From Antrihabitans stalactiti (lineage in GTDB: Bacteria > Actinomycetota > Actinomycetes > Mycobacteriales > Mycobacteriaceae), in NCBI RefSeq assembly GCF_012932915.1, contig NZ_VCQU01000008.1:276578-340577 (forward strand): DNA of 64,000 bases. Reading direction: 5' to 3'. Under the pieces are notes generated by a model. That model searched no databases. It worked only from the letters and a program-made list of their open reading frames with translations, and was not told where the DNA came from. Made by a program: the position numbers and the translations under genes. Positions 63,873 through 64,000 of this stretch are shown piece after piece (the first letter of the stretch is position 1; each line of letters begins with the position of its first letter).

Positions 63873-64000
63873 GACAGGGACCCTAAGGTTGTTGGTGTCT
63901 GGGGTTGGTGCCCTGGATGCCCAGGGCGGTGGGGTGTAGCTGATGATCGGATGCCGCTTTTGTGGCTCGAAAGGAGTGGCTGCCCCGCCGTGCTGGACGC

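Noticed and set aside
1..64000. CRISPR array, tRNA, rRNA, integrase or transposase
   Set aside because: No spaced repeats, cloverleaf-like sequence or recombinase motifs were found on either strand by reading.

Overview
The window is high-GC DNA with dense, mostly operonic genes, frequent GTG starts and many 4-base ATGA/GTGA stop-start overlaps. Together with TY-Chap-type proteins, a TIGR02677-80-type Wadjet operon and an FmdB-like zinc ribbon, this suggests an actinomycete, most likely Mycobacteriales (Gordonia/Rhodococcus/Nocardia relatives). Genus is not resolved. I saw no rRNA, tRNA or CRISPR array.

Region 1 (1-29.9 kb) is a defence island read almost entirely on the minus strand. The right half is a class 1 DISARM operon in the order drmD, drmMI, drmA, drmB, drmC, extended by a UvrD-like helicase and a DUF262/HNH (GmrSD-like) protein. 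drmMI is interrupted by an in-frame TGA where a TGG (Trp) codon would be expected. After about 570 bp comes a second operon: two unrecognised proteins (676 and 316 aa), a giant DUF1998 helicase (1816 aa, DruE-like) and a PD-(D/E)XK nuclease, facing a convergent C5 cytosine methyltransferase. This resembles Druantia type II but its composition is not standard.

Region 2 (30-42 kb) holds an EcsC-family protein, then an ADP-ribose group (a degenerate Nudix/winged-helix regulator divergent from an ARH-phosphatase-macro triple fusion and a HAD nucleotidase), an HDAC-family deacetylase, and a small operon with one frameshifted gene. Next is an AT-rich patch with short repeats and a decayed gene. Then come two divergent mini-operons: a YPPK-type recognition module plus a PD-(D/E)XK-like protein, and a ScoMcrA-head module plus an SMC-like ATPase plus a HEPN-like protein.

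Region 3 (42-52 kb) is a complete four-gene Wadjet-type operon (jetA-B-C-D), preceded on its lower-coordinate side by a TY-Chap protein, an FmdB zinc ribbon and a small secreted protein.

Region 4 (52-58.5 kb) has an ABM monooxygenase, a flavoprotein/ferredoxin pair and a compact cluster that looks like an undescribed RiPP-like locus. That cluster contains two tandem, nearly identical 58-bp units, each encoding the 11-residue peptide MVETAVGGQTC behind a strong Shine-Dalgarno site. Downstream are a strong hairpin, a LanD/EpiD-type (HFCD) flavoprotein and an MFS exporter; upstream is a secreted cupin. The cluster lies between a truncated copy and the intact copy of the 5' end of a Ser/Thr kinase-BRCT gene, which is the scar of a duplication.

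Region 5 (58.5-64 kb) has a YchJ/SEC-C protein, a NADAR protein, a second TY-Chap protein, two immunity-like genes, a VapBC pair and an isochorismatase-family hydrolase with an NCS1 permease (probably pyrimidine, biuret or related nitrogen use). Overall the window is accessory DNA: at least three multi-gene anti-phage/anti-plasmid systems, several candidate ones, and NAD/ADP-ribose enzymes.
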